Of a DNA stretch of 5,334 nt, positions 4,875 through 5,334 are shown piece by piece (positions within the stretch are counted from its first letter, which is position 1; each line of letters opens with the position of its first letter). The translations under genes and the position numbers were made by a program. The stretch spans positions 1-5,334 of the forward strand of contig CALKHQ010000118.1 in assembly GCA_937988735.1 (NCBI GenBank), read 5' to 3'. This stretch comes from an uncultured Alphaproteobacteria bacterium (GTDB taxonomy: Bacteria > Pseudomonadota > Alphaproteobacteria > CALKHQ01). Under the pieces are notes generated by a model. The model saw nothing but the letters and a program-made list of their open reading frames with translations, was not told the DNA's origin and did no database searches.

Positions 4875-5334
4875 ATGTGGATCGTGCGTACAAGTCCTGT
4901 TGCCCTGATCGGTGCGGCGTTGCTGGCCGGCGCGGCAGCGCCCGCAAAGGCGGCGCAGCCGCTCTCCGCCGGCTGCTCCGCGGTGAATCGGTTCATCTTC
5001 GCACCGCCGGGGACGACTCTCATCTACACCCCGCCGGGCAACATCGCGATCGCTAGCGACGCGTTCACCGCCGGGGAGACCATTACCGTCTCGGTCAACG
5101 ACGTCCCGAACGACGGGGTCGCCACCGCGGAGTTTCTCGACCTCGCGGGCACGACGACGCTGATCCCCGCGCTCACCCTGGTTGACGGGGCCTCGGCCAG
5201 CGCCACGGTGCCGGCCGGCTTCACCGGCCTGCGCCTCGTCGCGGCCGGCGGTTCCGCGGGCCTCGTCACCAATTTCACCGTCTTCTGCACGGCTGCTCCC
5301 GACCCGGTGGTTCCGCCCGATCCCGAAGACGAGG
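4875..5334 (+). CDS. Exported protein with small beta-rich domain and Pro/Asp-rich linker (3' end outside window)
   Basis: 153 residues are visible; the frame is still open at the right edge, so length and C-terminus are unknown. Residues 1-26 form a Sec signal peptide: MWIVR, a hydrophobic core (PVALIGAALLAGAAA), and a signal-peptidase-I site after Ala26 (PAKA-AQ). The mature part starts with GCSAVNRFIF and runs as short Thr/Val/Gly-rich strands (AGETITVSVNDV, ATVPAGFTGLRLVAAG, NFTVFC), consistent with a beta-sandwich. Cys34 and Cys138 sit at its two ends and could form a disulfide. From residue 141 the sequence becomes PDPVVPPDPEDE, an acidic proline linker that usually leads to another domain, for example an outer-membrane or anchoring domain as in autotransporter-like proteins; that part is not visible. 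ATG 4875 is chosen because it gives a proper signal peptide; the ribosome site is weak. No family is recognised. Confidence 0.75.
   Translation, partial: MWIVRTSPVALIGAALLAGAAAPAKAAQPLSAGCSAVNRFIFAPPGTTLIYTPPGNIAIASDAFTAGETITVSVNDVPNDGVATAEFLDLAGTTTLIPALTLVDGASASATVPAGFTGLRLVAAGGSAGLVTNFTVFCTAAPDPVVPPDPEDE

Noticed and set aside
4962..4976. Lipoprotein signal around Cys34 (LSAGC) of the exported protein
   Set aside because: The Leu is at -4 rather than -3 and the hydrophobic core ends too early; the AKA-AQ type I cleavage site fits better.
3398..5023. 541-residue open frame on the minus strand across the GGDEF-EAL-like gene
   Set aside because: Its translation is Arg/Ala/Gly/His-rich with no domain pattern. 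Long antisense frames are usual opposite high-GC genes, and the plus-strand frame has recognisable motifs and a better ribosome site.

Overview
The window is GC-rich DNA with strong third-position G/C bias and tightly packed genes. It reads as a bacterial chromosome, most plausibly a high-GC alphaproteobacterium (Rhodospirillales/Acetobacteraceae-like). This taxon is inferred from base composition and protein style; no rRNA or other marker is present. No tRNA, rRNA, CRISPR array, transposase or insertion sequence was seen.

Layout. (1) 17-1042, minus: an aldo/keto reductase resembling L-fucose / D-threo-aldose 1-dehydrogenases. (2) 1043-1129: an 87-base divergent promoter gap. (3) 1130-2146, plus: an NAD-dependent D-isomer 2-hydroxyacid dehydrogenase of the CtBP-like type. 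(4) 2159-3151, minus: an atypical short-chain NAD(P)-dependent epimerase/dehydratase, convergent with gene 3; both stop codons lie inside one small inverted repeat. (5) 3152-3448: a non-coding stretch of about 300 bases between divergent genes, with several inverted repeats and a leader hairpin reaching the Shine-Dalgarno of the next gene. (6) 3449-4774, plus: a protein I read as a GGDEF-EAL fusion with both active sites eroded. (7) 4775-4874: a 100-base gap with another small hairpin. (8) 4875 to the right edge, plus: the N-terminal 153 residues of an exported protein with a signal peptide, a small beta-rich domain and the start of a Pro/Asp-rich linker.

How the genes may work together. Genes 1, 3 and 4 are three nicotinamide-cofactor oxidoreductases and could form a small sugar or sugar-acid catabolic set (aldose to lactone, hydroxy-acid/keto-acid interconversion, epimerisation or reduction). 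No transporter, dehydratase, lactonase or regulator is visible to fix the substrate. The right-hand part looks unrelated: a probable non-catalytic cyclic-di-GMP-type signalling or scaffold protein, followed in the same direction by a secreted surface-type protein.

The degenerate GGDEF-EAL gene and its structured leader are the most unusual items.
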